Origin: a virus | Virus record (IMG/VR): IMGVR_UViG_3300033571_022590 | Span: 1-64,000 of that record | Direction: 5' to 3' (one strand) | DNA length: 64,000 bases | Shown here: positions 34,187 through 43,629 of the stretch, one piece after another | How the letters are laid out: the number at the start of each line of letters is the position of its first letter | How positions within the stretch are numbered: position 1 is the stretch's first letter | The notes under the pieces: generated by a model | Told to the model about the DNA's origin: nothing | Database searches by the model: none | The model's input: the letters and a program-made list of their open reading frames with translations, nothing else | Translations under genes and position numbers: made by a program

Positions 34187-34492
34187 ATGAATACCAACGA
34201 CTTGATAAATCACGCCCGTGCTAGATTTGACCATGAAGTGGCACGACGTGTGTTAAAGGAAAAGTACGAAGCCAAAATGTTGTTTGCCCATTGTGGTGGA
34301 ATGTTCCGGGCTGGTCCAGAATTGATCAACATCTTAAATTGTTGTACTTGTAACAAGGCTGTGATTTTAGATTTATATGAAACTCCGGTGAGTGTGGATG
34401 TTCTTGAACTTAAAAAGTTGGCCGAGCAACGCTGGCAAGAACAAATGACTGCCTGGCAAATCGAATTTGAGGAAACATCAAAAAAAAGATGA
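34187..34492 (+). CDS. conserved phage protein of unknown function (101 aa)
   Basis: 101 aa, MNTNDLINHARARFDHEVAR then VLKEKYEAKMLFAHCGGMFR and LAEQRWQEQMTAWQIEFEE. Helical, charged, with Cys-x-x-Cys (CCTC) near residue 51. I recall near-identical architecture in T4-like marine phages but no assigned function. ATG 34187 was preferred to the in-frame TTG at 34172, because the TTG lies inside the promoter -10 region. It ends in ATGA with the following glycosyltransferase gene. Confidence 0.6.
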   Translation: MNTNDLINHARARFDHEVARRVLKEKYEAKMLFAHCGGMFRAGPELINILNCCTCNKAVILDLYETPVSVDVLELKKLAEQRWQEQMTAWQIEFEETSKKR

Positions 34493-35292
34493 CCACGGGT
34501 GCATTGATATTTGCCTTCAACAATGAAAAAATTGATTATGTAAGTTTGGCTGCTTGGAACGCAAAAAACATACAACGCCATCTGGGCATTGGCACAGCAG
34601 TTGTTACCGATGCAGACACTGTTCCTGATGCGTTTGAACATGTGATCAAAATTGATCCTGATATGACAAACACCGAGTCAAGATATTTTGAAGATATCAA
34701 AACTTCGGTAACCTGGCATAATCGCAATCGCATGGACGCATTTGAGGTGTCGCCATGGCAAAAAACTATTTTGCTAGATGCTGATTATGTGGTGGCCAGC
34801 AACAGTCTATTGCCAACACTGGAATGCAAGCAGGATTTTTTGTGCTACAAGGATGCATATGATGTTTCGCACGTGACTGATTTTAGTGGCCTCAACTCCT
34901 TTGGTTCCATGTGTTTGCCCATGTGGTGGGCCACGGTAGTTGTGTTTGAGAGGTCACGCAAAGCAAAAATGATATTTGACTGTATGAAAATGATTAAACA
35001 ACATTGGTCACACTATAGAAATCTGTACGGCATACAAAAAAAGACCTACCGAAATGACTTTGCCTTGAGCATAGCCCTGGGCATAGTAAGTGGACAAACC
35101 TGGCGGGCAGAATCGTTGTCAGGTAGCATGGCCTCAGTCATGCCTGAACATGAATTAACACAGCTGGATACGGATCACTATCAAATACGGTATCAGAATC
35201 GTGATAACCAACCGCGCACAATATCTTGGAAAAACATGGACTTTCATGCCATGGGCAAAAGCCACCTGGAGGCCATAATTGCGTCCCATTGA
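34489..35292 (+). CDS. GT-A-type glycosyltransferase-like protein (GT8-like) 1
   Basis: 267 aa. Rossmann-type start ALIFAFNNEKIDYVSLAAWN, donor-pocket region, then KTILLDADYVVASNS with the metal-binding DxD at Asp97-Asp99, and a later SHYRNLYGIQKKTYRNDFAL segment. The pattern fits GT8-like retaining glycosyltransferases; sugar and acceptor unknown. The next gene is a paralog. No membrane segment, so probably cytoplasmic. Coupled to the upstream gene by ATGA. Confidence 0.6.
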   Translation: MTTGALIFAFNNEKIDYVSLAAWNAKNIQRHLGIGTAVVTDADTVPDAFEHVIKIDPDMTNTESRYFEDIKTSVTWHNRNRMDAFEVSPWQKTILLDADYVVASNSLLPTLECKQDFLCYKDAYDVSHVTDFSGLNSFGSMCLPMWWATVVVFERSRKAKMIFDCMKMIKQHWSHYRNLYGIQKKTYRNDFALSIALGIVSGQTWRAESLSGSMASVMPEHELTQLDTDHYQIRYQNRDNQPRTISWKNMDFHAMGKSHLEAIIASH

Positions 35293-36031
35293 AGAACAAG
35301 GCTACCTTGTGGTGGCCACACAACATTATGTTCACAACGCTGTAAAATTGATAGAAAGCTTTAGGCAACAACATGCCACGGCGCGAGTGTGTCTGCTGAC
35401 TGACCAAGCTCTTGAGCACAAACTTTTTGATCATGTTAGAATCATAGACAATCCCAATCTTGAAAATGCCTGGGCCAATGACTGGCAAGTATTTCGAAAA
35501 TCTCCATTTAGAGAAACCATCAAACTTGAAGCTGACATGTTGATAGCATCACCTATTGATCACTGGTGGTCTTTGTTTAGACATCGTGATGTTGTTATCA
35601 GCACCGGTTGCCGTAACTGGCACGGTGAACTCAGCACAGCTAGACAATATCGTAAAACTTTTGATGCCAATTGTTTGCCTGATGTCTATAATGCCATCAC
35701 CTACTGGCGTTTGAGTCAAACAGCCAAGGAATTTTTTGATTGTGTTCGTGACATATTTGAAAACTGGGAACATTATAAAAAGCTGATTAAATTTCCTGAG
35801 TCAGTGCCCAGTACCGATTTGGTTTATGCCATGGCGGCGGTAATTGTAGGGCAAGACAAAGTTACCATGCCCTTTACAACATACCCACAGGTGGTGCACA
35901 TGAAGTCGCATCATGCTGGCACACAAGGCAGGGATTGGACCAAAGAATTGGTATGGGAAATGGATCCATTGCGCATAAACACTGTGGCACAGTGGGGAGC
36001 CTTTCACTATCATGTCAAGGATTGGATATGA
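35279..36031 (+). CDS. GT-A-type glycosyltransferase-like protein (GT8-like) 2, TTG start
   Basis: 250 aa, paralog of the preceding gene: GYLVVATQHYVHNAVKLIES, then FRETIKLEADMLIASPIDHW. The metal motif is Glu84-Ala-Asp86 rather than DxD, so activity may differ. The start codon is TTG at 35279: GGAGG lies at 35268-35272 with a 6-base spacer, and no in-frame ATG precedes the first beta-strand. It overlaps the upstream gene by 14 bp and the downstream gene by ATGA. Confidence 0.6.
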   Translation: MRPIEEQGYLVVATQHYVHNAVKLIESFRQQHATARVCLLTDQALEHKLFDHVRIIDNPNLENAWANDWQVFRKSPFRETIKLEADMLIASPIDHWWSLFRHRDVVISTGCRNWHGELSTARQYRKTFDANCLPDVYNAITYWRLSQTAKEFFDCVRDIFENWEHYKKLIKFPESVPSTDLVYAMAAVIVGQDKVTMPFTTYPQVVHMKSHHAGTQGRDWTKELVWEMDPLRINTVAQWGAFHYHVKDWI

Positions 36032-36369
36032 ATCTTGAAGAATTAGTAGATATTTTAACCAACACCCCAAAACCGCAACCGGTATTTTATCGTCTTTATC
36101 ATGACGACCATGGCAATGCCTTGTTTTACAGTATGCAAGATGTGCCGGGCAAATATATTGAAATTGATCGCGATACCTATGCAAAAAACAGCATGCGGGT
36201 GAGAGTAGTCAATGGAGAATTACAAGAAGTGGCCTGGCGAACGGTCACTAAACTTGTGCCAAGCACTAGTGGTACCGCCTGTCACAAAACCAATGTGGCC
36301 GTGGTAGTTGATACAGATACCAACATAAAATGGAGTATGAAATGCACAGAGTTGATGTCGCAGACTTAG
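36028..36369 (+). CDS. conserved phage protein of unknown function (113 aa)
   Basis: 113 aa: MNLEELVDILTNTPKPQPVF, YRLYHDDHGNALFYSMQD, IEIDRDTYAKNSMRVRVVNG, KLVPSTSGTACHKTNVAVVV. A compact alpha/beta protein. I associate this pattern with hypothetical proteins in T4-like cyanophages, function unknown. Start ATG 36028 (ATGA overlap) with AAGGA 7 nt upstream was chosen over a longer frame from 35935. The C-terminus overlaps the next gene by 28 bp. Confidence 0.6.
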   Translation: MNLEELVDILTNTPKPQPVFYRLYHDDHGNALFYSMQDVPGKYIEIDRDTYAKNSMRVRVVNGELQEVAWRTVTKLVPSTSGTACHKTNVAVVVDTDTNIKWSMKCTELMSQT

Positions 36370-37268
36370 ACTGTATATTTTTAACATATGATGAACCAAA
36401 TCGCGAGGAAAATTGGGTCAAAATTAAGAACATGGTACCATGGGCCCAGCGTGTGGATGGTGTTAAAGGGTCTGACGCCGCTCACAAAGCCGCCGGCGAA
36501 GCAAGTAGTACCGAGCGTTTTATTCTTATTGATGGCGACAACATTCCAGATTCTGCGTTCTTCAATCTCACACTAGAATTCCCCACAGCAGAATACGAGC
36601 AGGCAGTGTTTCGTTGGCGTGCAAGAAATCATATCAACGGACTCATGTACGGCAACGGTGGTTTGAGTTCGTGGACTCGTACCTTTGTCAAGAATATGCG
36701 CACACACGAAGCCACTGACGGGCGCAGTGAAACCGAAGTTGAATTTTGTTTTGATCCCCTGTATTGGCCCATGTATAACTGTTATTCAACCACGTATCCC
36801 AATGGTTCGGCATTTCAGGCCTGGCGTGCAGGATTTCGTGAAGGTGTCAAGATGTGCCTGAACAAAGGTGCTCGTCCCACCGTGGACGAATTCCGTGAAC
36901 GAGTACATCATAGAAATCTTGATCACCTGACCATATGGCACAACGTAGGTGCTGATGTTGACTACGGATTATGGGCCATGGCTGGTGCCAGGCAGGGCAC
37001 TTACATGACCATGTTGACCGGCTGGGATCATCGTGAGGTTCAAGATTTTGATAAACTTGCTGAGTTATGGAAAACTGTGGCCAACACTGATCCACGCTTG
37101 CTGGCCAATCGCGTGGGGCCTGATCTTGGCGGCGAGTTAGATTTGCCAATGAGCATGCTAGATGTTGATCAAAGCAAGTTCTTCAAACATCACTATCGAA
37201 GTAATTGGCACAATATGTCGGTCATGACTAGAGAAATTGATGTAATAAGACAGCAGGAAGGTTGGTAA
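36342..37268 (+). CDS. GT-A glycosyltransferase-like protein with DGDN motif
   Basis: 308 aa. LDCIFLTYDEPNREENWVKI (nucleotide-binding strand/loop), then SSTERFILIDGDNIPDSAFF with DxD at Asp64-Asp66, then FRWRARNHINGLMYGNGGL and AFQAWRAGFREGVKMCL. This is a phage family of GT-A-like transferases. The C-terminal domain of the 998-aa protein at 54710 is a clear relative that has lost the DxD. ATG 36342 was chosen because GGAG sits 6 nt upstream; the ATG at 36330 has no ribosome site. Substrate unknown. Confidence 0.6.
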   Translation: MHRVDVADLDCIFLTYDEPNREENWVKIKNMVPWAQRVDGVKGSDAAHKAAGEASSTERFILIDGDNIPDSAFFNLTLEFPTAEYEQAVFRWRARNHINGLMYGNGGLSSWTRTFVKNMRTHEATDGRSETEVEFCFDPLYWPMYNCYSTTYPNGSAFQAWRAGFREGVKMCLNKGARPTVDEFRERVHHRNLDHLTIWHNVGADVDYGLWAMAGARQGTYMTMLTGWDHREVQDFDKLAELWKTVANTDPRLLANRVGPDLGGELDLPMSMLDVDQSKFFKHHYRSNWHNMSVMTREIDVIRQQEGW

Positions 37269-37277
37269 AACAGTATC

Positions 37278-38222
37278 ATGCCCGAGCAAAATTATCTTGA
37301 ACTCAAGTTAGAAAATGATTTATTACTGGAAACCTCAGAGTTTGTGAAGTTTTGTGTGGCTCATCAACAACAACATATTGTGCTACGGGTCAACAACGAA
37401 GCTCACTGTTTAACTTATTGTGGCGTGTATGATATTCTTGATCAGTTTGATTTTGCTTCTGTAACCATAATAACTGCCAATGCCTTGGAACAGCATCCGC
37501 AATACAAAATTGAAAAAAAAGTATGGACGCACTGGCTTCAAAATATTAAAACATTTGATTTTAATTATGATTATGCCTGGAATGAACAGAAACTGTTTGG
37601 GTGTTTTTATGGTAGACCCAGTGCGCCAAGACTGGGTATTGCCACACACTTGGCTCAGCATCATTCCAGCCGATCACTTATACGCACCAAATTTGATTTT
37701 GAACGAGAAGAATCTCGAAAACTTTTTGATTTGCAAAGACTGTTTGCCTGGCAACCAGAAATTATAAATCATTTACATTTGCTGAACAATCAACAATATA
37801 TTGGTGATCAATACTATGATCGCGGTCACTACGATCAAGCCAACACTCTCAGTCACATGTATAAACATTTTTTGATTGACATTGTAGCGGAACCAGTTTG
37901 CGAAGGGCAAAGTTTTTACCCCACTGAAAAAGTTGTACGAGCCATGTTGTGTAAGCGGCCATTTATTGTCATGGCATCACAAAATTATTTGGAATACTTG
38001 CGTCAAATGGGGTTTCATACATTTTTTGAATTTTGGAATGAAGAATACGATGCTTATGATGCCAAGAATCGCTACATGAAAATACTAGATCTGATAGATC
38101 ATTTGGCCAAAAAAACACATGCTGAAATGGTAGATCTTTATTATGCAATGACCTTTCAGCTAGAGCATAATTATAAGTTGATTGTCAGTCAATCTTATAC
38201 CACAAAAATTTTACCAATATAA
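37278..38222 (+). CDS. TEK-motif glycosyltransferase-like protein
   Basis: 314 aa, closest in the window to the gene at 40097. N-terminal half: KLFGCFYGRPSAPRLGIATH (basic GR-x-x-x-x-R-L segment). C-terminal half: IVAEPVCEGQSFYPTEKVVR (TEK at 216-218), KRPFIVMASQNYLEYLRQMG, FHTFFEFWNEEYDAY. The arrangement of a basic mid-segment followed by [ILV]-x-x-E-x...TEK-x-x-[KR]-x...PF[IV]V suggests the donor-binding half of a GT-B enzyme, resembling GT10. Catalytic activity is not proven. It starts 9 bp after the previous gene and ends 1 bp before the RmlB-like gene. Confidence 0.6.
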   Translation: MPEQNYLELKLENDLLLETSEFVKFCVAHQQQHIVLRVNNEAHCLTYCGVYDILDQFDFASVTIITANALEQHPQYKIEKKVWTHWLQNIKTFDFNYDYAWNEQKLFGCFYGRPSAPRLGIATHLAQHHSSRSLIRTKFDFEREESRKLFDLQRLFAWQPEIINHLHLLNNQQYIGDQYYDRGHYDQANTLSHMYKHFLIDIVAEPVCEGQSFYPTEKVVRAMLCKRPFIVMASQNYLEYLRQMGFHTFFEFWNEEYDAYDAKNRYMKILDLIDHLAKKTHAEMVDLYYAMTFQLEHNYKLIVSQSYTTKILPI

Positions 38223-38223
38223 C

Positions 38224-39252
38224 ATGTCCAAACAAGTATTGATCACAGGCGGTGCTGGTTTCATTGCACATCACATGATTGAGCATATCATACAGACCAC
38301 GACCTGGAACGTGATTTGCCTGGATCGTCTTGATTTCAGCGGAAATTTAAATCGTCTGCACGAGATATTAGCAAAATTTTTGCCGCAAGATCAAAGTCGA
38401 GTCAAGATTGTGTATCATGATCTCAAAGCTGAAATTAATTCTATGATTGCGGCCGATATCGGGCAGGTAGACTATGTGTTGCATCTTGCGGCCAGTAGTC
38501 ATGTTGATCGTAGCATATCAAGACCCATGGATTTTGTCATGGACAACGTGGTTGGTACTGTGAATTTGTTGCAGTGGGCCAGAACACAAAACAATTTAGA
38601 AAAATTCATGTATTTCAGCACGGATGAAATTTTTGGTCCTGCACCTGCTGGTGTGGCCTACAAAGAACGAGATAGGTACAACTCTACAAATCCTTATTCA
38701 GCCAGCAAGGCTGCTGGCGAGGAAATGTGTGTGGCTTTTGAAAACACCTATGGCCTACCCATAGTGATCACACATACCATGAATGTGTTTGGTGAGCGGC
38801 AACATCCAGAAAAATTTATTCCACTGTGTGTGCGCAAGGTCCTGGCTGGTGAAACCATCAAGATTCACAGCAACAAGGACCGCACACAAGCTGGTAGCAG
38901 ACACTACATTCATGCCAAGGATGTGGCTGCAGGTGCCATGTTTATTTTAAATGTCAGCCCTGACAATGTAGTTAAAGATTACGGCGGAGCTCGGTGTCCC
39001 AAATTTAATTTGGTAGGTGCTGAAGAAATTGATAATCTTGCTCTGGCTCAATTGGTGGCGCAGTCTGTGGGGAAACCTTTGCATTATGAACTTGTGGATT
39101 TTCACAGCAGTCGCCCAGGGCATGATCTTAGATATGCACTCAACGGTGATTTCATGGCTTCCCTGGGCTGGAAGCCAACAATCAAACTGTCGGATCGCAT
39201 TCAGCAAGTGGTAGCATGGACCCTGCAAAATCCGCAATGGATACAATCATGA
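38224..39252 (+). CDS. RmlB-like NAD-dependent nucleotide-sugar 4,6-dehydratase
   Basis: 342 aa, extended short-chain dehydrogenase. NAD-binding GGAGFIA at residues 9-15; TDE triad STDEIFG (Ser132-Thr133-Asp134-Glu135), diagnostic of 4,6-dehydratases; YSASK with catalytic Tyr158 and Lys162; RHYIHAKDVAAG near the C-terminus. Expected reaction: dTDP- or another NDP-hexose to the 4-keto-6-deoxy sugar. No RmlA-type nucleotidyltransferase is in the window, so the NDP-sugar would come from the host. It could feed the DegT aminotransferase at 57678. ATG 38224 chosen over 38182. ATGA overlap with the first radical SAM gene. Confidence 0.88.
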   Translation: MSKQVLITGGAGFIAHHMIEHIIQTTTWNVICLDRLDFSGNLNRLHEILAKFLPQDQSRVKIVYHDLKAEINSMIAADIGQVDYVLHLAASSHVDRSISRPMDFVMDNVVGTVNLLQWARTQNNLEKFMYFSTDEIFGPAPAGVAYKERDRYNSTNPYSASKAAGEEMCVAFENTYGLPIVITHTMNVFGERQHPEKFIPLCVRKVLAGETIKIHSNKDRTQAGSRHYIHAKDVAAGAMFILNVSPDNVVKDYGGARCPKFNLVGAEEIDNLALAQLVAQSVGKPLHYELVDFHSSRPGHDLRYALNGDFMASLGWKPTIKLSDRIQQVVAWTLQNPQWIQS

Positions 39253-40100
39253 CCAAGCCTGTGTTACCTTTTGTGGAAATCATGGCCACACAGGCCTGCA
39301 ATATCAGTTGTACAGGTTGTACAAATTACAGTGATCTCAATCACAAAGGATGGTTGTCCTGGGAACAAGCTCGAGCACAAATTACGCCATGGCTACAACG
39401 AGTCGACATTCCTGATTTTGGTATTCTTGGTGGAGAACCTTTGTTGAATCCTGAAATACGCGACTGGATCCGTGGCATAAGAGAACTCATGCCCAAGGCA
39501 CAGATAAGATTTACCACAAATGGGTTATTGTTAGACAAGAATCTTGATATCGTTGATTTAGCAGCAGAAGTGGGAAACATTGTTTTTAAAATTGGAGTAC
39601 ACACAGACAGTTTAGCCATTGAACAAACAATTGATTATATTTTAAATAGATTTGATTGGCAACCAGTGACCGAGTTTGGTATCAATCGGTTACTCACTAA
39701 AAACAAATTTAGATTTCAAATAAATCGGCCAACTACTTTTTGGAAAAGTTTTCGAGGTGACTATACAAACATGCAACCTCACAACAGTAATCCAGCCGAG
39801 GCTTTTTCAATTTGTTGCCAGAAGACTTGTCCATTACTATATCAAGGAAAAATATACAAATGCAGCACCAGTGGTTTACTGTTAGATGTGTTAGAAAAAT
39901 TTGGGCACCAAGACAACACCGAGTGGCTTCCGTTTATTAGCCAAGGATTACAGCCAGATTGCACAGATCAACAATTACAAGAATTTTTGAATAATTTTGG
40001 ACGTCCACACAAGATCTGTGGCCAATGTCCAACACAAAAAGATCTGGGCAGTAAAATAGTGCATCTACAAAACGTGCATACCAAAAAAATCAAATCATGA
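39249..40100 (+). CDS. radical SAM protein 1 (short, no N-terminal twitch domain)
   Basis: 283 aa. The 4Fe-4S/SAM motif is at the N-terminus: CNISCTGC (Cys17, Cys21, Cys24), followed by DFGILGGEPLLNPEIRDWI (GGEP SAM-binding motif). The C-terminal half carries CCQKTCPLLYQGKIYKCSTS and KICGQCP, Cys clusters suggesting an auxiliary Fe-S cluster of SPASM/twitch type. Differs from the five others, which have a Cys-rich N-terminal extension. Start ATG 39249 (ATGA) preferred to 39216 and 39237. Substrate unknown; such enzymes often modify peptides or sugars. Confidence 0.85.
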   Translation: MTKPVLPFVEIMATQACNISCTGCTNYSDLNHKGWLSWEQARAQITPWLQRVDIPDFGILGGEPLLNPEIRDWIRGIRELMPKAQIRFTTNGLLLDKNLDIVDLAAEVGNIVFKIGVHTDSLAIEQTIDYILNRFDWQPVTEFGINRLLTKNKFRFQINRPTTFWKSFRGDYTNMQPHNSNPAEAFSICCQKTCPLLYQGKIYKCSTSGLLLDVLEKFGHQDNTEWLPFISQGLQPDCTDQQLQEFLNNFGRPHKICGQCPTQKDLGSKIVHLQNVHTKKIKS

Positions 40101-41146
40101 ACACGTGCTTGCCAATATCTGTACAAACACAAGATCGAAAAATTTATCGTAAAGATAGATTAGTTGCGGCCTTTTTTCAAGCACGAGAACAGAATAAAAA
40201 TTTAGAAATAGATTTTTACCCTGAGGGTAGTTGTGCCACGTCATTGCGATTGTATGAAATTTTGGATGAACTTTGTGAAAAATACAATTTTGATAAATCA
40301 CGAATCACAATCAAAACTGCCAATCTTTTAGAACAACATGATCACTACCGTATAGTTTGTGTTCCTAGTTACTGGTATGAGATTCGGGAAATCCAGGCCT
40401 GGGTGACCAAGAATTCCATAGATACTGGAATTATGCCCACGCGGCATTTTGGTTGCTTTGTGAGTAGAAGTACCTGGTCCAGACTATGGGTTTCCACGTA
40501 TCTTAACAAACATCACGCAGATAAAACTTTGCAAACTTATCACTATGATCGTACCAGACAAAACTACAATGGCAACGGCTATGTGGGTCTTGATGATCTT
40601 TTTCAGTTTGGTTGCAATATCATACCTGACTGTGCAAATTTTTTGACCACGTGTCCTAGAACCATTGATCTTGATTTTTTAAAAACGTATAAAAATGCAA
40701 AATCGTTATTTCAGCACGGCGACAGTTACTATCCAATTCAAGTACCTGCCAACATGAATTTGCTGAACTACTATCATGACATATTTGTAGACATTGTTAC
40801 AGAACCAAATGTCATGGGCACAAACTTTTTAGTCACTGAAAAACTTTGGAGATGCATTGTGGCCAGGAGACCTTTTATTGTGCTTGGTACTGCAAACTAT
40901 TTGCATAATTTGAGAAAGTTGGGATTTGACACTTTTTATCAGTACTGGGACGAGAGTTATGATGGACAAATTGGACAAACCAGAATTGGTCATATGCTAG
41001 AAGTTATTGACAGGTTGGCGACTTGGGATACTGAACAATGCAGTCAGACACTCAACCGCATGCAACCCATACTTGATCATAATTTACAAGTTTTTAAATC
41101 GCTTGATTACAACAAACTTGCCAAGGTATTTGACATCAATGACTGA
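40097..41146 (+). CDS. TEK-motif glycosyltransferase-like protein
   Basis: 349 aa, close paralog of the gene at 37278: RHFGCFVSRSTWSRLWVSTY matches its KLFGCFYGRPSAPRLGIATH. The C-terminal signature is DIVTEPNVMGTNFLVTEKLW (TEK at 247-249, here TEKLWR exactly as in GT10 fucosyltransferases), then RRPFIVLGTANYLHNLRKLG and FDTFYQYWDESYDG. ATGA-coupled to radical SAM 1 and overlapping radical SAM 2 by 8 bp. Each TEK gene in this operon precedes a radical SAM gene. Confidence 0.62.
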   Translation: MNTCLPISVQTQDRKIYRKDRLVAAFFQAREQNKNLEIDFYPEGSCATSLRLYEILDELCEKYNFDKSRITIKTANLLEQHDHYRIVCVPSYWYEIREIQAWVTKNSIDTGIMPTRHFGCFVSRSTWSRLWVSTYLNKHHADKTLQTYHYDRTRQNYNGNGYVGLDDLFQFGCNIIPDCANFLTTCPRTIDLDFLKTYKNAKSLFQHGDSYYPIQVPANMNLLNYYHDIFVDIVTEPNVMGTNFLVTEKLWRCIVARRPFIVLGTANYLHNLRKLGFDTFYQYWDESYDGQIGQTRIGHMLEVIDRLATWDTEQCSQTLNRMQPILDHNLQVFKSLDYNKLAKVFDIND

Positions 41147-42533
41147 TAAATCAGATTTTTACTCAGCCGCCGAACACATGCGTGATGTGCTAGGCAAAGG
41201 CATGTGCCTGGCCAAGTGGAAACAGGTAAGCCTGCACTTGCCTACCGGACTCAATAATTCATGTTATCACCCACCTTTGCATGAAATACCAGCTGATTTG
41301 TTGACTTCCAATCCCAGTGCCTTGCACAACACTCCTTACAAAAAACAGCAAAGACAGATCATGCTACGTCAAGAACGTCCGCAAGAATGCAGTTATTGTT
41401 GGGCCATGGAAGACAACGGCAAACTCAGTGACAGACATTATAGAAGTGGTGAGCCTTGGGCTGCCAAAGATTTTGATACGATCATAAATTCCACAGGAGA
41501 TGAAGATGTTTTACCTAGTTATGTTGAAGTCAATTTTAATCATGCTTGTAATCTTAAATGTAGTTACTGTAGTCCACAATTCAGTTCAACCTGGCAGCAA
41601 GAAGTGGATCAGCTTGGCGCTTATCCTACTAGCACTCAACACAATGATCCTGATTATTTTAGGGGTCGCCGTAAGCCTATTCCTGTTCGCGAACATAATC
41701 CATACGTAGAAGCCTTTTGGCAGTGGTGGCCTACTTTGTATCCAGAGTTAGAACATTTTAGAATGACTGGTGGTGAGCCGCTCATGGACCGGAATACCTA
41801 TCGTGTGTTTGATTATGTGCTAGAGAATCCTAGCAAAAAATTGCATCTAAATGTGACCAGTAATTTCACTGTGGAAGAAAATTTGTGGAAAAAATACAAA
41901 GACTATGTGCGAAGGCTGTGTGACACTGATGATGTCAAACTGGAACACTTCATGCAGTATGTCAGTCTTGATGCCTGGGGCGCACAGGCCGAATACATCA
42001 GACACGGTCTAGATTTTGAATTGTTGTGGGATCGAGTCAATCAATACCTGGAAGAAATACCTTATAGAAACAGTTTGACATTTATAGTGACCATGAACAA
42101 TTTGAGTGTAACCACACTGGCAAATTTGTTTGCTGGCATCCTTGGGTTAAGACAAACCTACAGCAAAACCTATCAACGTGTATGGTTTGACACACCAGTA
42201 TTGCGTCAACCAGAGTGGCAAAGTCTACAGATTCTACCTGAAAGTTATGCTGAAAAATTAGAACACTTGTGGGCCTGGATGATTCGACAAACAGAACGTC
42301 CTGAAGATCCATTTCACGGTTTCAAGGATTATGAAATTGCCCGGCTGGATCGAGACATAGCCTGGATGCGTAGTGGTCAGAACCTGGACCCTGCAGTATT
42401 ACAGTCCAGAAAAGCTGACTTTTACAGATTTTTCAACGAACATGATCGCAGGCGCGGCACTGACTTTTTGAAGACTTTTCCTGACATGGCCTCTTGGTGG
42501 AAGGAGTGCGAATATCATGCTAGGCAATCATAA
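41139..42533 (+). CDS. radical SAM protein 2 (twitch-type, HPP subfamily)
   Basis: 464 aa. N-terminal Cys/His domain: GLNNSCYHPPLHEI and ECSYCWAMED, likely ligands of an extra cluster. Radical SAM core: NHACNLKCSYC (Cys137, Cys141, Cys144), FRMTGGEPLMDRNTY, then TIM-barrel strands LHLNVTSN and MQYVSLDAWGAQAEYIRHG. The C-terminus FYRFFNEHDRRRGTDFLKTF recurs in radical SAM 3, its nearest relative. ATG 41139 gives a short overlap with the preceding stop; an in-frame start at 41007 would overlap by 140 bp. Function unknown. Confidence 0.85.
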   Translation: MTDKSDFYSAAEHMRDVLGKGMCLAKWKQVSLHLPTGLNNSCYHPPLHEIPADLLTSNPSALHNTPYKKQQRQIMLRQERPQECSYCWAMEDNGKLSDRHYRSGEPWAAKDFDTIINSTGDEDVLPSYVEVNFNHACNLKCSYCSPQFSSTWQQEVDQLGAYPTSTQHNDPDYFRGRRKPIPVREHNPYVEAFWQWWPTLYPELEHFRMTGGEPLMDRNTYRVFDYVLENPSKKLHLNVTSNFTVEENLWKKYKDYVRRLCDTDDVKLEHFMQYVSLDAWGAQAEYIRHGLDFELLWDRVNQYLEEIPYRNSLTFIVTMNNLSVTTLANLFAGILGLRQTYSKTYQRVWFDTPVLRQPEWQSLQILPESYAEKLEHLWAWMIRQTERPEDPFHGFKDYEIARLDRDIAWMRSGQNLDPAVLQSRKADFYRFFNEHDRRRGTDFLKTFPDMASWWKECEYHARQS

Positions 42534-43629
42534 AGTGGTTGTTGACGAGTGGGCTGAAGTCTGGGACCTACTACGGCCTTATGCAGATGCAAGTTTTTGG
42601 CGTTGGGAAGACGTACCGCTTGATCCAGATACCATATATGTTGTGGGACGAGTGGTACTCAAACAAAATTGGATCAGTATTACTGAGTGGGCAAAGCGTC
42701 ATCCTGGTAAGATAATTTTTAGTAATCCAGCCGAAGGTAGTCAAACCATACTGTTACAGTTACAACGCATGCGCATTGTTGATTTGGTAAAAAATGGTTC
42801 GATAGGTTTGTTGACTTCAGGAGATCTTGAACCAGGCTGGAAATATTGTCAAACCGACTGTTACTTTTCCAATATTGTAGAATATTTAGAAAACATAGAT
42901 GCCCACACATATTCAAGTCAGGTTAGAGAAAAAATTCAAAAACCTTATAATTTTTTGATGCTGAATGGTCGACTACGGCCACATCGTAAGGCCTTGATCG
43001 ACGCACTGCGTGAAAAAAATTTATTGGATCGGGCCCTATGGACCAATCTTGGCAGCAGAGTTGAAATGGAGTTTACCAGTCAACTGCAAACCAACAAATT
43101 AGAATCCATAAGATTGTTGCCGCCCGAATACGAAATTGAGCGTGCAAGGCCCAATCTAACTGCCAGCATGTACACTGACGGTGGATTTGTCAAACACCAA
43201 TTATTCAATAATACCTGGGGCGATGCCATTGTAAATCCACAGGCCTATATTGACACCTATTTTAGTCTAGTTACGGAAACCATATTTGATTATCCTTACA
43301 CTTTTAGAACAGAAAAAATTTGGAAACCCATGATCATGCAACACCCCTTTGTGGTGGCGGCCAACACAGGTTATTATCGAGATTTGCGAAAAGCTGGGTT
43401 CCGTACTTTTGATCATTTAATTGATGAAAGTTTTGATCAAATTGACAACAGTGCCGACAGAATTTCGCGTATAATACAAGTTGTTGATGCAATAATTTCT
43501 AATGGTGCAGATGAATTCTTAAAAGCCAGTGAAGATGTATGTAAATATAACTATCTGCACCTGCGCGAACACAATCAACGTGAGCGTGATCAATTGCCTA
43601 TGAAATTAACCCAGTATATCAATGAATGA
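42517..43629 (+). CDS. TEK-motif glycosyltransferase-like protein
   Basis: 370 aa, the most complete intact model for the split pair at 927-1999. Mid-segment NFLMLNGRLRPHRKALIDAL then EKNLLDRALWTN; C-terminal LVTETIFDYPYTFRTEKIWK (TEK at 265-267), HPFVVAANTGYYRDLRKAGF, RTFDHLIDESFDQ. The phrase TE-x-FDYPY is shared with the split gene (VVETVFDYPYPY), so these two are closest relatives although 40 kb apart. Overlaps radical SAM 2 by 17 bp and radical SAM 3 by 8 bp. Confidence 0.62.
   Translation: MLGNHKVVVDEWAEVWDLLRPYADASFWRWEDVPLDPDTIYVVGRVVLKQNWISITEWAKRHPGKIIFSNPAEGSQTILLQLQRMRIVDLVKNGSIGLLTSGDLEPGWKYCQTDCYFSNIVEYLENIDAHTYSSQVREKIQKPYNFLMLNGRLRPHRKALIDALREKNLLDRALWTNLGSRVEMEFTSQLQTNKLESIRLLPPEYEIERARPNLTASMYTDGGFVKHQLFNNTWGDAIVNPQAYIDTYFSLVTETIFDYPYTFRTEKIWKPMIMQHPFVVAANTGYYRDLRKAGFRTFDHLIDESFDQIDNSADRISRIIQVVDAIISNGADEFLKASEDVCKYNYLHLREHNQRERDQLPMKLTQYINE

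Noticed and set aside
34141-34190. Terminator between the structural module and the accessory operon
   Set aside because: No GC-rich stem with a U-run is present; the region is explained by the promoter instead.
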